From positions 186,001 to 250,000 of the forward strand of contig NZ_JAJSDZ010000010.1 of assembly GCF_021272385.1 (NCBI RefSeq): a DNA stretch of 64,000 nt, in the 5' to 3' direction. The notes below the pieces were generated by a model. It made no database searches. It worked only from the letters and a program-made list of their open reading frames with translations, and was not told the origin of the DNA. Below are positions 44,453 to 53,626 of this stretch, piece after piece. How positions within the stretch are numbered: the stretch's first letter is position 1; every line of letters starts with the position of its first letter. Origin of the DNA: Vibrio salinus (GTDB taxonomy: Bacteria > Pseudomonadota > Gammaproteobacteria > Enterobacterales > Vibrionaceae). The position numbers were made by a program, and so were the translations under genes.

Positions 44453-46363
44453 ATGAAAGCTTCCTATCATTCAAAAGGGTTTCTGTTAAACAGTAACTCC
44501 GTTTTACTCATCATCAGCCTGTTCATAAGCGGTTTAATTGGCTGGCTTATCTATAAAAACAGCATAGACACACATTTGGATCAGGTGTTATCAGAGCAAC
44601 AAAAGCGCATTAATCAGGCTCAGGTTTTATTCATCAGAGAAATTGGTGATATGAAACGAACAATCCGCCTATTACACGATGACCCATCCCTGTCCAGATC
44701 CATCGATAAAAATACCCCCATCAATCCGGAGCTGGCAGAAGAACTGTTTGTCTCTTTTGCACATAGCATCAATTCACTGATGCAGGTCCGCTGGATAGAC
44801 ATTCAGGGACAGGAGCAGGTCAGAGTTAATGCTCAGGAAGGCGATGTTTATATTGTTCCTCATGAACAGTTACAGAATAAAATCAACCGTTATTACGTCA
44901 GACGTGGATACCAGACTCCGGAAGGAAGCGTGTATCTTTCCAGTCTTGATCTGAATATCGAGCATGGGAAAATAGAAATTCCTTACCAGCCAACCATCCG
45001 GATCACATTAAGAACAGGGGCAACCGAACCGCAGCGGGATGGTCTTTTAGTACTGAATTACAATATCGGATATCTGCTCCGTGCTATCAGGACATTAAAC
45101 ACAGACGAAGTCAAACTACAGATCATTGATCAGGATGGATTCTGGATAATGCACCCGGATGACCGTCTTGAATGGGGTAGCGACTTAAACAAGCCTCAGA
45201 ATAATGTAAAAAATATCTCTCCGGCCCTCTGGAAAGCACTGCAGAAAAACAAAGAAAAACGGGAGTTAGATCTGAATCAGGGCATGGTCAGTTACAAATG
45301 TTCCGATTTAACGAAAGACTTTGCTCAAACCGAATTCAACCATGGGTCTATTCTGTGTTTCAATGCCGTAACACCTAAAAAATTCGTTACCGGACTGAAA
45401 GTGAAAGCCGCCATACCGGCCATTCTGGTTGCTATCATTATTTTCCTTTCCGGGGCCTGGGTACTGTTGAGGGAACGAAAAGCCAGTCAGGCTTTAATTA
45501 ATATGAATCAAAAGCTTGAGACCGATAAACAACTATTGAAGGAGTCTGCTGACTACACCAAAAATTTACTCGAACAACAGCACATATTGCAAAATGATCT
45601 GGTCGAATCACGTAAGCTTTCCGCTCTCGGAATGATGGTAGCCGGTGTTGCTCATGAACTCAACACACCATTAGGCACCGCAATTATGTCCTCCTCAAAA
45701 CTTCATTCGGAATATAACAAGCTCAAAGCTTCCTTTGCGGAAGGCCTGACGAAGAGTGCCCTACAAGAATATCTTGACTCTGCCGGACATGGACTGGATC
45801 TGATTGAAGAAAGTCAGCGGCGGGCTGCCGAATTGGTCCGTAGTTTTAAACGGTTAGCAATAGACAGAGCAAGAGAAGAATCTGTTTCCTTTAACCTGAA
45901 TCAGGTTATTGAAGATTTACTAAAAACACTCCACCACCGTTTAAAACAGGCTCAGGTTGAAACCAGACTGGAAGTTGAAGACATCGAAATGTCAGGTATG
46001 CCCGGGATCATTTCTCAGGTTATCCAAAATTTAGTCATCAACACACTACATCATGCCTTTACGCCGGAAATGGGCGGAGTACTGACTGTTTGTGCAACAT
46101 TAAATAAAGAAGAGAAACAAGTAGAGATCAGAATCTCCGATAACGGTAAAGGAATTGATCCAGACGTGCTACCCAATTTATTTGATCCATTTGTTACCAG
46201 CAAACGCTCTCAGGGTAACACAGGGTTGGGTATGCACTTTGTCCATCAATGGGTCACAAACTCACTGCAGGGTACCATATCTGTCGAAACCGTACCGGAC
46301 AGCGGCACGACGTTTATCATCGAAATACCACAAAAAATTGAGATGAATTTGCCGGAAGATTAA
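44453..46363 (+). CDS. Sensor histidine kinase (partner of the REC-EAL protein)
   Basis: 636 residues. TM1 at about 15-36, periplasmic Cache-like sensor (about 40-310), TM2 at about 322-340, a coiled-coil linker, then the H-box VAGVAHELNTPLG with phospho-acceptor H401. The HATPase domain has N-box QNLVINTLHHAF, G1 ISDNGKGID and G2 GNTGLGMHF. A complete orthodox kinase. It is translated immediately after the response regulator. Its stop directly abuts the convergent LacI gene (46364). Confidence 0.94.
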   Translation: MKASYHSKGFLLNSNSVLLIISLFISGLIGWLIYKNSIDTHLDQVLSEQQKRINQAQVLFIREIGDMKRTIRLLHDDPSLSRSIDKNTPINPELAEELFVSFAHSINSLMQVRWIDIQGQEQVRVNAQEGDVYIVPHEQLQNKINRYYVRRGYQTPEGSVYLSSLDLNIEHGKIEIPYQPTIRITLRTGATEPQRDGLLVLNYNIGYLLRAIRTLNTDEVKLQIIDQDGFWIMHPDDRLEWGSDLNKPQNNVKNISPALWKALQKNKEKRELDLNQGMVSYKCSDLTKDFAQTEFNHGSILCFNAVTPKKFVTGLKVKAAIPAILVAIIIFLSGAWVLLRERKASQALINMNQKLETDKQLLKESADYTKNLLEQQHILQNDLVESRKLSALGMMVAGVAHELNTPLGTAIMSSSKLHSEYNKLKASFAEGLTKSALQEYLDSAGHGLDLIEESQRRAAELVRSFKRLAIDRAREESVSFNLNQVIEDLLKTLHHRLKQAQVETRLEVEDIEMSGMPGIISQVIQNLVINTLHHAFTPEMGGVLTVCATLNKEEKQVEIRISDNGKGIDPDVLPNLFDPFVTSKRSQGNTGLGMHFVHQWVTNSLQGTISVETVPDSGTTFIIEIPQKIEMNLPED

Positions 46364-47323
46364 TTAACCACGATTTACAACAGAATCCCGGGTGACCAGA
46401 TTTCCCCGGATCAAAGACCGTTTATCTACGGGACGACGGTTAATCAGGCTGTCCAGTTCCTGCATTGCAGCATTTACTAACTTCTCACTCGGATAACTGA
46501 TACAGGTCAGCGCCGGCGTCAGCTGATTCGCCAGAAACGAATCTTCCAGAGACATCATGGAAACTTCCTGAGGCGTCGATAAATTAAAATCTTTGAACAA
46601 TTTCATGGCAATGGCGGCATGACTGTCACGCATCACGATTAACGAGGTAAAGGGAGAGTAGCTGTTTAACAGGTTCATTACCGCTAATTCAGGGCTTTCA
46701 TCGACTGTAACTATCAACTGACGGTTAATCGGTATCGATAAATTCTGCATGGCGGTTTTATAACCTTCAAGAACCAGCTCAGAAGCATAATCATTGCTGT
46801 CGAGAATAATGGCAATAGAAGAATGTCCTTTCCCCGACAAATAGCGGCAGGCACTCTCACAGGCAAAACGATAATCATAGCCGACAGTACGGCTGTCTGT
46901 TTGAGCAATACCATCAATCGCAATAATGTTGGTATCTTCGGTATAAGGAAACGAGCTGCCGACGGAAATGATCGCATCACACTGACAACCATTAAATTCG
47001 GCCACAACCCGGGTAAAATCTTCTTTTGAATCGACGAAATTAACCAACATCTGTTTATTTCGTTCTTTCAGAGCTTTGGCAAGCATCGGTAAATACGTCG
47101 ATACCTGCCCTGCATCGGTTGTAGAAAGAATAACACCAATGTAGTCTGAACGCTTCGTGGCAAGACTCTGTGCCATGACGTTGGGGCGGTAATTCAATGC
47201 TTCCGCCGCTTTCAGTACTACCTCACGGCTTTCTTCTTTTACTCCCCGACTGCCACTTAAAACACGAGAAACTGTCGCTTTCGAGACATTTGCAAGCCGG
47301 GATACATCGTTAATAGTAGCCAT
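46364..47323 (-). CDS. LacI family regulator of the beta-glucoside PTS locus
   Basis: 319 residues. The HTH reads MATINDVSRLANVSKATVSRVLSGSRGVKEESREVVLKAAEALNYRPNVMAQSLATKRS, followed by a periplasmic-binding-like effector domain (VGYDYRFACESACRYLSGKGHSSIAI). It resembles AscG/CelR-type repressors. Located just downstream of the PTS/GH1 operon on the same strand; palindromes of the LacI type lie before both it (47371-47387) and the operon (50995-51008), so it is the likely repressor of both, relieved by the sugar phosphate. Confidence 0.9.
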   Translation of the reverse strand: MATINDVSRLANVSKATVSRVLSGSRGVKEESREVVLKAAEALNYRPNVMAQSLATKRSDYIGVILSTTDAGQVSTYLPMLAKALKERNKQMLVNFVDSKEDFTRVVAEFNGCQCDAIISVGSSFPYTEDTNIIAIDGIAQTDSRTVGYDYRFACESACRYLSGKGHSSIAIILDSNDYASELVLEGYKTAMQNLSIPINRQLIVTVDESPELAVMNLLNSYSPFTSLIVMRDSHAAIAMKLFKDFNLSTPQEVSMMSLEDSFLANQLTPALTCISYPSEKLVNAAMQELDSLINRRPVDKRSLIRGNLVTRDSVVNRG

Positions 47324-47370
47324 AACAATCCTACAAAGCGTTATACTGCATAAATTAAAATAAAAACAAA

Positions 47371-47387
47371 CGGGAAAACGGTTCCCG
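47371..47387. promoter_or_regulatory. LacI-type dyad upstream of the regulator gene
   Basis: CGGGAA-AACGG-TTCCCG, six-base perfect arms, 48 bp before the LacI gene start. It is similar in kind to the operator at 50995-51008, suggesting autoregulation. Confidence 0.5.
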
Positions 47388-47444
47388 GTTATTTCATTTT
47401 ACCTCAGCATCCGGATTAGACAAGCAAGTTCCTACAGTCAATAC

Positions 47445-47474
47445 AAAAAAGTCTGACCCAGATCAGGTCAGACT
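47445..47474 (-). terminator. Terminator of the PTS operon
   Basis: On the minus strand AGTCTGACC/GGTCAGACT with a loop is followed by six T, nine bases past the IIA stop codon. Confidence 0.85.
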
Positions 47475-47482
47475 AGTGCTGT

Positions 47483-47812
47483 TCAGGAAACAGCAGCGGA
47501 TTCTTTCTGCTCTATCCGTTTATGAACATCAATCAACTCATTAACCAGTTCTTTCGCAAGAATTGAGGTCATCAGATGATCCTGAGCATGAACCATGATC
47601 AATGTCATCTTGGTTTTGCCTTCTCCTTCATCGGCCTCAATCAATTGAGTCTGAACCCGGTGCGCCTTACTGGCATATTCATTAGATTCTTTGAGTAATT
47701 TCTCAGCCTGAGCAAACTGGCCCTTTTTAGCGCAACGCAACGCTTCATAACATAAACTGCGGGATTGTCCTGAATTTATAATGATGCCCATGACCTGTTC
47801 TTCAAGATCCAT
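47483..47812 (-). CDS. PTS lactose/cellobiose IIA component
   Basis: 109 residues of the all-helical IIA-Lac/Chb family. The active-site histidine is H75 in MVHAQDHLM, and GIIINSGQSRSLCYEAL is the conserved first helix. It takes phosphate from HPr and passes it to IIB. The start codon overlaps the GH1 stop by one base (TAATG), so it is translationally coupled. Last gene of the operon IIB-IIC-GH1-IIA. Confidence 0.95.
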   Translation of the reverse strand: MDLEEQVMGIIINSGQSRSLCYEALRCAKKGQFAQAEKLLKESNEYASKAHRVQTQLIEADEGEGKTKMTLIMVHAQDHLMTSILAKELVNELIDVHKRIEQKESAAVS

Positions 47813-49206
47813 TATTCTTCTCCTTCATTAAAACCATTATTTTTTGATACGCCAGCAAACCACTGACCACTTTTCTTCAGACTACGTTGCTGGGTAGCTA
47901 AATCTAACCGGAAAAAACCATAACGGTTCTTATAAGCGTTACTCCATGACCAGTTATCAATGAAGGTCCACATATGATATCCAAAGCACCGGCTGCCCTC
48001 TTCAATTGCCCGGTGAACCCATTTCAGATGCCCTTTCACAAAATCAATCCGGTAGTCGTCCTGAACCTGACCGTCCGTAATGAATTTTTCCTCACCTTCT
48101 ACGCCCATACCATTTTCAGAGATGTAACATGGCAAGTTACCGTAGTTATCGCGTAAGTTGATTAAAATATCGTAAATACCTTTTTCATAGATTTCCCAAC
48201 CACGATGGCGGTTCATTTTGCAACCTGGCATCACGTAATTGTCAAAAAACCATTCCGGCATAAAAGGGCCATCAGTATTAATCGCATTCAGGCGAGCCTG
48301 AACCCGTCTGGGCTGATAATAATTGATACCCAGAATGTCCACCTTACCCTGAGCAATCAGATCACAGTCACCCGATTCTATCTTCGGAAGCTGCTCATAC
48401 TGACCAAGCAATTCCACCAATTCCTGTGGGTATTCTCCTTTAACTGCCGGGTCCAGAAAACTACGGTTAAACAGTAAATCACAACGTTTTGAAGCTAGCA
48501 GGTCGGGGGCATTCTGCGAGCGGGGATAAGACGGTGTTAAATTGAGTACAATGCCAATTTTACCCGGAAGGTTGAGCTTACGAAAACACTGGACAGCACG
48601 GGCATGAGCAATAATGGTGTGGTAAGCAACCGTTGCAGCACGACGGAAATCGACAACATTCGGGTAATGAAAATTGTAAAGGTAACCGCCTTCGACCGGC
48701 ACAATCGGTTCATTAAACGTAAACCAGTATTTCACCCGGTCACCGAACAATTTGAAACAAGTTTCAACATATTTCGCATAAGCATCAACAACTTCACGAC
48801 TTTCGAAACCGCCCATTTTTTGCATGGCCATTGGCATATCAAAATGGAACAAGCAAATAAAAGGCTCAATTTTCTGAGCTATCAGTTCATCAATGACGTT
48901 GTTATAGAATTCGACAGCAAGCGGATTGACTTCCCCTGTTCCGGTCGGAATCAGCCGGGACCAGGAAATGGAGGTCCGGAAACTATTGTGATTGACCTGC
49001 TTCATCAACTGAATATCTGAACGGTAGTTTTTATAAAATGTTGACGCATCTGTCGCAGGAACGCCCTGAAAAAAGCGGTTTGGCTCTTGTTTATACCAAT
49101 GGTCCCAGATATTTTCACCTTTCCCATAGGAAAAGGCGGCGCCTTCAGTCTGAGCAGCAGAAGCAGCGCTTCCCCAAAAAAAATCGTTTGGAAATTGATA
49201 TTGCAT
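47812..49206 (-). CDS. 6-phospho-beta-glucosidase, glycoside hydrolase family 1
   Basis: 464 residues. Acid/base E166 in FNEP and nucleophile E364 in YISENGMG; FPNDFFWGSAASAAQTEG is the GH1 N-terminal signature. WSWSNAYKNRYGFF carries the Ser-Lys-Tyr phosphate-binding set that marks hydrolases of 6-phosphorylated sugars. It would cleave imported cellobiose- or aryl-beta-glucoside-6-phosphate in the cytoplasm. The GH1 gene lies after IIC, with a stable hairpin between them. Confidence 0.95.
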   Translation of the reverse strand: MQYQFPNDFFWGSAASAAQTEGAAFSYGKGENIWDHWYKQEPNRFFQGVPATDASTFYKNYRSDIQLMKQVNHNSFRTSISWSRLIPTGTGEVNPLAVEFYNNVIDELIAQKIEPFICLFHFDMPMAMQKMGGFESREVVDAYAKYVETCFKLFGDRVKYWFTFNEPIVPVEGGYLYNFHYPNVVDFRRAATVAYHTIIAHARAVQCFRKLNLPGKIGIVLNLTPSYPRSQNAPDLLASKRCDLLFNRSFLDPAVKGEYPQELVELLGQYEQLPKIESGDCDLIAQGKVDILGINYYQPRRVQARLNAINTDGPFMPEWFFDNYVMPGCKMNRHRGWEIYEKGIYDILINLRDNYGNLPCYISENGMGVEGEEKFITDGQVQDDYRIDFVKGHLKWVHRAIEEGSRCFGYHMWTFIDNWSWSNAYKNRYGFFRLDLATQQRSLKKSGQWFAGVSKNNGFNEGEE

Positions 49207-49223
49207 AATGTTGTCCTGTAACC

Positions 49224-49243
49224 GGGCTGCACTACTGCAGCCC
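49224..49243 (-). repeat. Intercistronic hairpin between IIC and GH1 genes
   Basis: GGGCTGCA (49224-49231) pairs perfectly with TGCAGCCC (49236-49243) with a 4-base loop. In the operon direction it is not followed by T, so it probably protects or segments the mRNA rather than terminating it. Confidence 0.6.
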
Positions 49244-49260
49244 TTTTATTCCTAATTTAA

Positions 49261-50595
49261 TTAATGAGTTGAAGCAGGTGCGCTGCTTACGGTCTGTGCT
49301 TTTTGCTCCTCTTCCTCGGCTTCTTTTTTCAGCAATTGTTTTTCATAAGCTTTTAAGAATGGGAAGTACATAACGGCAGCAGAACACATACAGAAAATGG
49401 AGAGAATAACCGGACTGATAGCCCAGTTTGCAGCCCACGACGCTCCGATAGGACCTGGTGTTGTCCATGGAGTCAGAGAAACGACTTTGGCAACCAGACC
49501 TAAATCAACCGCGAACCATGCGAAAACTGCATTCACCATTGGTACCAGAATGAACGGCAGGAAAAATACCGGGTTCATAATGATAGGAGCACCAAACAAG
49601 ATAGGTTCGTTGATATTAAAGATGCCGGGAATGATACCCATTTTACCGATAGTTCTCAGGTGAACAGCTTTAGAACGAAGCAGCAGTATTGCCAGGGGTA
49701 ATGTTGAACCCACACCACCAATCAGCAAATAGTGATCCCAGAACCCTTGCAAGAAAATATGTGGCATTGCAATACCACTTGTCATTGCAACCTGGTTTGC
49801 AGAAAGGTTAGCCATCCAGAAAGGGTTCATAATACCGGTCACAATAAGTGCTCCGTGAATACCTGCAAACCAAAGAATCTGACACATAAACACTGCCAGC
49901 AACACTGCAGGTAACGAATCCGATGCAGAAACCAAAGGCTGAAGCAATGACATGATAGCTTGTGGGATAATCATTCCAAATTGAGATTCAACCAGCAAAT
50001 TGAGGGGGTGCAAAGTCAAAATAATAACCAGAACAGGAATCAGAATTTCAAATGAACGAGCCACACCAGTCGGAACTTCCGGAGGCAGCTTAATCGTAAT
50101 GTTTTTGCGTTTCAGGAAACCATAAACCTCAGTAGAATATATCGCCGTAATAATCGCAGTAAAAATACCCTGACCTGACAAGTATTGCATCGAAATAGCG
50201 CCGTCTTTTAGTGGTGCTGCAACCAGAAAAAAAGACATCAGCGATAGCAATCCGGTTGTTAACGGATCCAGCTTATGATGTTTAGCCAGACTTGCCGCAA
50301 TACCAACCGAAACAAAGATGGTCATCACCCCCATACTGAGGTTAAATGGCAACATTAACTGGTCCCGGTATTTTTCTGAAAAATCCAGCCATCCACGGGC
50401 AAATCCCCATGTGGTATCTTGTGAAAATGGAGGGAAAATGAAAACGAGCATAAAAGACCCGACAATCATAAACGGCAAAGCGGCAATAAACCCGTCCCGA
50501 ATCGCCATAATGTATTTTTGCTGACCCATTTTTCCAGCAAGGGGCGATACTTTCTGTTCAATTACATCGACCATACGGTCGTATAAGGTACTCAT
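49261..50595 (-). CDS. PTS cellobiose-type IIC permease
   Basis: 444 residues of the Lac-family IIC, with about ten membrane segments. It starts STLYDRMVDVIEQKVSPLAGKMGQQKYIMAIRDGFIAALPFMIVGS and contains FAGIHGALIVTGIMNPFW and the substrate-loop motif FNINEPILFGAPIIMNP, conserved in the family. It imports the disaccharide during phosphorylation by IIB. A charged alanine/glutamate-rich tail ends the protein. It is 25 bp after IIB. A paralogue is encoded at 51272-52597 on the other strand. Confidence 0.95.
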   Translation of the reverse strand: MSTLYDRMVDVIEQKVSPLAGKMGQQKYIMAIRDGFIAALPFMIVGSFMLVFIFPPFSQDTTWGFARGWLDFSEKYRDQLMLPFNLSMGVMTIFVSVGIAASLAKHHKLDPLTTGLLSLMSFFLVAAPLKDGAISMQYLSGQGIFTAIITAIYSTEVYGFLKRKNITIKLPPEVPTGVARSFEILIPVLVIILTLHPLNLLVESQFGMIIPQAIMSLLQPLVSASDSLPAVLLAVFMCQILWFAGIHGALIVTGIMNPFWMANLSANQVAMTSGIAMPHIFLQGFWDHYLLIGGVGSTLPLAILLLRSKAVHLRTIGKMGIIPGIFNINEPILFGAPIIMNPVFFLPFILVPMVNAVFAWFAVDLGLVAKVVSLTPWTTPGPIGASWAANWAISPVILSIFCMCSAAVMYFPFLKAYEKQLLKKEAEEEEQKAQTVSSAPASTH

Positions 50596-50620
50596 ATCAA
50601 TCTCCTGAATTGATTAATTG

Positions 50621-50935
50621 CTAAGCATGTTCACTGATAAGATCAAGGGCAAAATCAAGCACTTTGTCGCCTTTTTGCAGGCCATAATCCATCATATTGA
50701 TGGTCTCAACCCGGACACCGGCGGAGTTGGCTTCTTCCTGAAGATCTTGTTGCATATATTTAACCTGAGGCCCTAACAGAACCACCTGATAATCACTAAA
50801 ATGGTTGCTGAATTCGGATGCCCCAAATGCATCAATTTGTACTTCAATACCCCGTTCTTCTGCAGACGCTATCATTTTTTTAACCAATAAAGAGGTGGAC
50901 ATCCCTGCAGAGCAGCACAGCATTATTTTGTTCAT
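50621..50935 (-). CDS. PTS cellobiose-type IIB component
   Basis: 104 residues. The phosphocysteine is C8 in MLCCSAGMSTSLLV, with the P-loop-like AGMSTS following; VVLLGPQVKYM is the conserved second strand. It phosphorylates the incoming sugar. First gene of the operon; AGGAG precedes the ATG. The operator at 50995-51008 lies 60 bp upstream. Confidence 0.95.
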   Translation of the reverse strand: MNKIMLCCSAGMSTSLLVKKMIASAEERGIEVQIDAFGASEFSNHFSDYQVVLLGPQVKYMQQDLQEEANSAGVRVETINMMDYGLQKGDKVLDFALDLISEHA

Positions 50936-50994
50936 TTCAGACTTCTCCTGTTGTAGTTTTAATACTTAATAATATGCTCCATTGGATTTAGTTT

Positions 50995-51008
50995 GGAAAC
51001 CGGTTTCC
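50995..51008. promoter_or_regulatory. LacI-type operator of the PTS locus
   Basis: GGAAACCGGTTTCC, a perfect 14-bp palindrome with the LacI-family CG centre, followed by another half site (GTTTCC at about 51013-51018). It lies between the divergent IIB operon and the second IIC gene, so it could control both. Confidence 0.7.
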
Positions 51009-51026
51009 GGTTGTTTCCTATAAGAG

Positions 51027-51042
51027 TGTGAATTTGATCATT
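51027..51042 (+). promoter_or_regulatory. Possible CRP site in the PTS divergent region
   Basis: TGTGAATTTGATCATT: a perfect TGTGA half, 6-base spacer and TCATT, matching TCACA at three positions. Consistent with catabolite control, but weak. Confidence 0.35.
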
Positions 51043-51271
51043 AAAAATAGATAAATAAAGGGGAAATGCATGATCTATGTAGCAAAGTTAACCTTCTGAA
51101 ATTGGCAAAATTCCGGAACTTACCCGGTAAGGGGTTCAAAATTTCACTGATAAAAAGCTCATGAGAATACAAAGGTGTGACCGGTTGAATATCATTTTCC
51201 CAAAAGGTATGAAAAAATAGCCGTTTAGGATATCGGTTTCCATACACAAAATAAGAAGGCCAAGCCAGAAT

Positions 51272-52597
51272 ATGAAGCACTTTGTTACCAGGATAATCGC
51301 GGCCAACATTGATCGTTACTTTTCACCGGTGGCCCGTAGTATTTCCCGCAGTGTCCATGTCACGGCATTAAGAGACGGCTTTCAGCTTTCTATGCCTTTT
51401 ATTTTTATCGGTTGTCTGTTTGTGCCACTGATTTTCCCCATAATAAATATCCCTGCCGAAAGGATAGGCGCAGCACCATGGTGGGATCAGTTAAGGATCT
51501 CTCTGCGTCCTCTGGTTCTTCCAACCTATCAACTGACATTGGGTATGGTTGCGCTTATTGTGGCATTCGGAATAGCGGCCAGTCTGGCCAAACAATACCA
51601 GCTTCCAGAGCGTCTTTCCGGTTTAACCGGCAGCATGGCTTTTCTTATGCTGGCAGGCTTTAGCGACTCCGAATCACTAAATACCAGTTACCTTGGTGGT
51701 ACTGGTATTTTTACGGCGCTCGTTGCAAGTATCTACTCTGTTGAAATTATTCACATATGTGTTCAGAAAAAATGGTTTATACGAATGCCAGAGGATGTCC
51801 CCTTGATTACCGCTCAGGCTTTTAAACTGATCATTCCGATCTTTATCGTATACGTATCTCTGACCGCTTTTAATTTACTGTTAAATCAAAACTTCGGGGT
51901 TCACTTACCTCAGTTGATAGAACAACTATTCAGGCCTCTTGTACTGGCTTCAGATAGTCTTGCTGCCGTTCTGATTTCCGTTCTTATCTGCCAGTTGCTG
52001 TGGTTTGTCGGCATTCATGGGTCTATTATTGTGACCGGTATTATGAATCCATTCTGGATGACAAACTTACTGATAAACCAACAGGCTATGGAATCCGGCG
52101 TTACCACTTTACCTCACATATATACCGCTTCTTTCTGGGATTTTTTCTTATTAATCGGCGGCGTAGGTTCTACCCTTCCACTGGTATATCTGGCAATCAA
52201 AAGTCGTTCCAATCAGTTAAAATCCGTTGGCAAAGTAGCACTGATTCCGGCTTTGTTTAACATTAACGAACCCATCATGTTTGGTTTCCCAATTATTATG
52301 AATCCGGTTTTTATTGTCCCGTTTATCTGCGTACCGCTGATTAACGCAATCATTGCCTGGTATCTGACCTCTATCGGAATATTAGACCGGATAGTAATGA
52401 TGCTACCCTGGACCATTCCCGCTCCCATAGGAGCCGCCTGGGCAGCCAATGGCAGCATTACGAATGCACTGATGGCCATGTTGGCAATCCTTAACGCCTA
52501 CTTCATGTACCTTCCTTTTTTCCGTGCTCATGAGAAAATAGTGTTAGAGCAACAGGAAAAAATGAATGCCAGAAAATCAGCAAAAACGAATGCCTAA
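51272..52597 (+). CDS. Second PTS cellobiose-type IIC permease
   Basis: 441 residues, same family and layout as the IIC at 49261-50595 (IHGSIIVTGIMNPFWMTNLLINQQAM, LFNINEPIMFGFPIIMNP), but clearly diverged, for example an insertion INIPAERIGAAPWWDQLRISL near residue 55. No IIA or IIB gene of its own is present, so it may share the IIA/IIB of the divergent operon and widen its sugar range. The ribosome binding site is weak; transcription starts in the region holding the LacI operator. Confidence 0.93.
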   Translation: MKHFVTRIIAANIDRYFSPVARSISRSVHVTALRDGFQLSMPFIFIGCLFVPLIFPIINIPAERIGAAPWWDQLRISLRPLVLPTYQLTLGMVALIVAFGIAASLAKQYQLPERLSGLTGSMAFLMLAGFSDSESLNTSYLGGTGIFTALVASIYSVEIIHICVQKKWFIRMPEDVPLITAQAFKLIIPIFIVYVSLTAFNLLLNQNFGVHLPQLIEQLFRPLVLASDSLAAVLISVLICQLLWFVGIHGSIIVTGIMNPFWMTNLLINQQAMESGVTTLPHIYTASFWDFFLLIGGVGSTLPLVYLAIKSRSNQLKSVGKVALIPALFNINEPIMFGFPIIMNPVFIVPFICVPLINAIIAWYLTSIGILDRIVMMLPWTIPAPIGAAWAANGSITNALMAMLAILNAYFMYLPFFRAHEKIVLEQQEKMNARKSAKTNA

Positions 52598-52618
52598 GGT
52601 CTGTTAACTCTAATTCAT

Positions 52619-53518
52619 TTAAACTAAGTTCGGATGCTTGGTATTGAATGCATCAACCAACGCATCTACGCACACCCTGACCTTTGCCTGCCCATAAACA
52701 TCCGGATGGACGACCAGCCAGATATCAGCTACGTCAGTGCACTCTGGAAGAACCTGAATCAGGTCAGGCTCATGGACTGCCGTAATATCGCAGGACAGAG
52801 CACCAATACCGAATCCCTGACGCACAGCCTGAATCAAAAGAGCCTGAGAATCGGTTTCCATCGCAATAGCCGCTTGTCTGATCGGTTCTCCGCATAAGGC
52901 TTCCCAATATTTAGGCACATCTGTACGGTTGTACATAACAAGCCGGTGACTCGCAAAAGCGGTCCCGCTAACGGGTTTCCCAAAGCGTTGTATATATCCG
53001 GAGCTCGCATACAACGCCACTTTTGTCGTATATAAGTGCCGGACTATCAGGTTTTCTTCCTGTGGCCGCTTATTTCGAATAGCAATATCAGCTTCTCCGT
53101 GTCGCATGTCTGACAGTTTCAGGGAAGCATTAATTGTGACTTCAATATCAGGATAACTCTCCTGGAGAGACTCCAGGGCCCGTAAAACAAACTGGCAGGC
53201 AAGTACTTCTGTCGTTGTGATTCGGACTTTTCCGGATAAAGAAGCATCAGCCCCTGCGGTCTTCCGGAGCATCGTGGCAACAGCCTGTTCCATCATTTCG
53301 GCTTCTGGAAGGAGTTTTCTCCCTTCCACAGTCAGAAAATACCCTTCAGGCCGGCGATAAAAAAGAGTCGCTCCCATTTCCTTTTCAAGCATTTTAAGCC
53401 GGCGAGCTACCGTTGCCTGATCAACAGACATGCTTATCGCCGCCGACCTCGCTCCGCCACTTCTGGCAACCGTTAAAAAAAATCTCAGATTATCCCAGTT
53501 CAAAGCGATGTCCCTCAA
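52619..53518 (-). CDS. LysR family transcriptional regulator
   Basis: 299 residues. The HTH reads WDNLRFFLTVARSGGARSAAISMSVDQATVARRLKMLEKEMGATLFYRRPEGY, followed by a LysR effector domain with DIAIRNKRPQEENLIVRHL and QGFGIGALSCD. The W-D-x-L-R-x-F-L start and G-Y-x-L-T-x-x-G pattern are those of the TrpI/GcvA-neighbouring LysR subgroup that regulates single divergent enzymes. It is divergent from the zinc-less oxidoreductase at 53627, its likely target. Confidence 0.9.
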   Translation of the reverse strand: MRDIALNWDNLRFFLTVARSGGARSAAISMSVDQATVARRLKMLEKEMGATLFYRRPEGYFLTVEGRKLLPEAEMMEQAVATMLRKTAGADASLSGKVRITTTEVLACQFVLRALESLQESYPDIEVTINASLKLSDMRHGEADIAIRNKRPQEENLIVRHLYTTKVALYASSGYIQRFGKPVSGTAFASHRLVMYNRTDVPKYWEALCGEPIRQAAIAMETDSQALLIQAVRQGFGIGALSCDITAVHEPDLIQVLPECTDVADIWLVVHPDVYGQAKVRVCVDALVDAFNTKHPNLV

Positions 53519-53626
53519 TCAGTGCTGAAATTATGCAGCAGGATATCGAATTTACGCTGCTTTTTTAAGTATCCAGACTCAATTAATCTTTCACTATGTT
53601 ACTCACTGATAATAAAAGGAATCACA

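Larger units (their letters stand above)
50936..51271. other. Divergent promoter region of the two PTS transcription units
   Basis: 336 bp between IIB (minus) and the second IIC (plus); contains the LacI-type palindrome, a CRP-like site and another CGGTTTCC half site near 51234. No gene. Confidence 0.6.

Noticed and set aside
52595-52612. AAGGTCTGTTAACTCT after the second IIC, resembling one end of the MITE-like element
   Set aside because: Only a single diverged end is present and no partner end or TA flank pair was found nearby.
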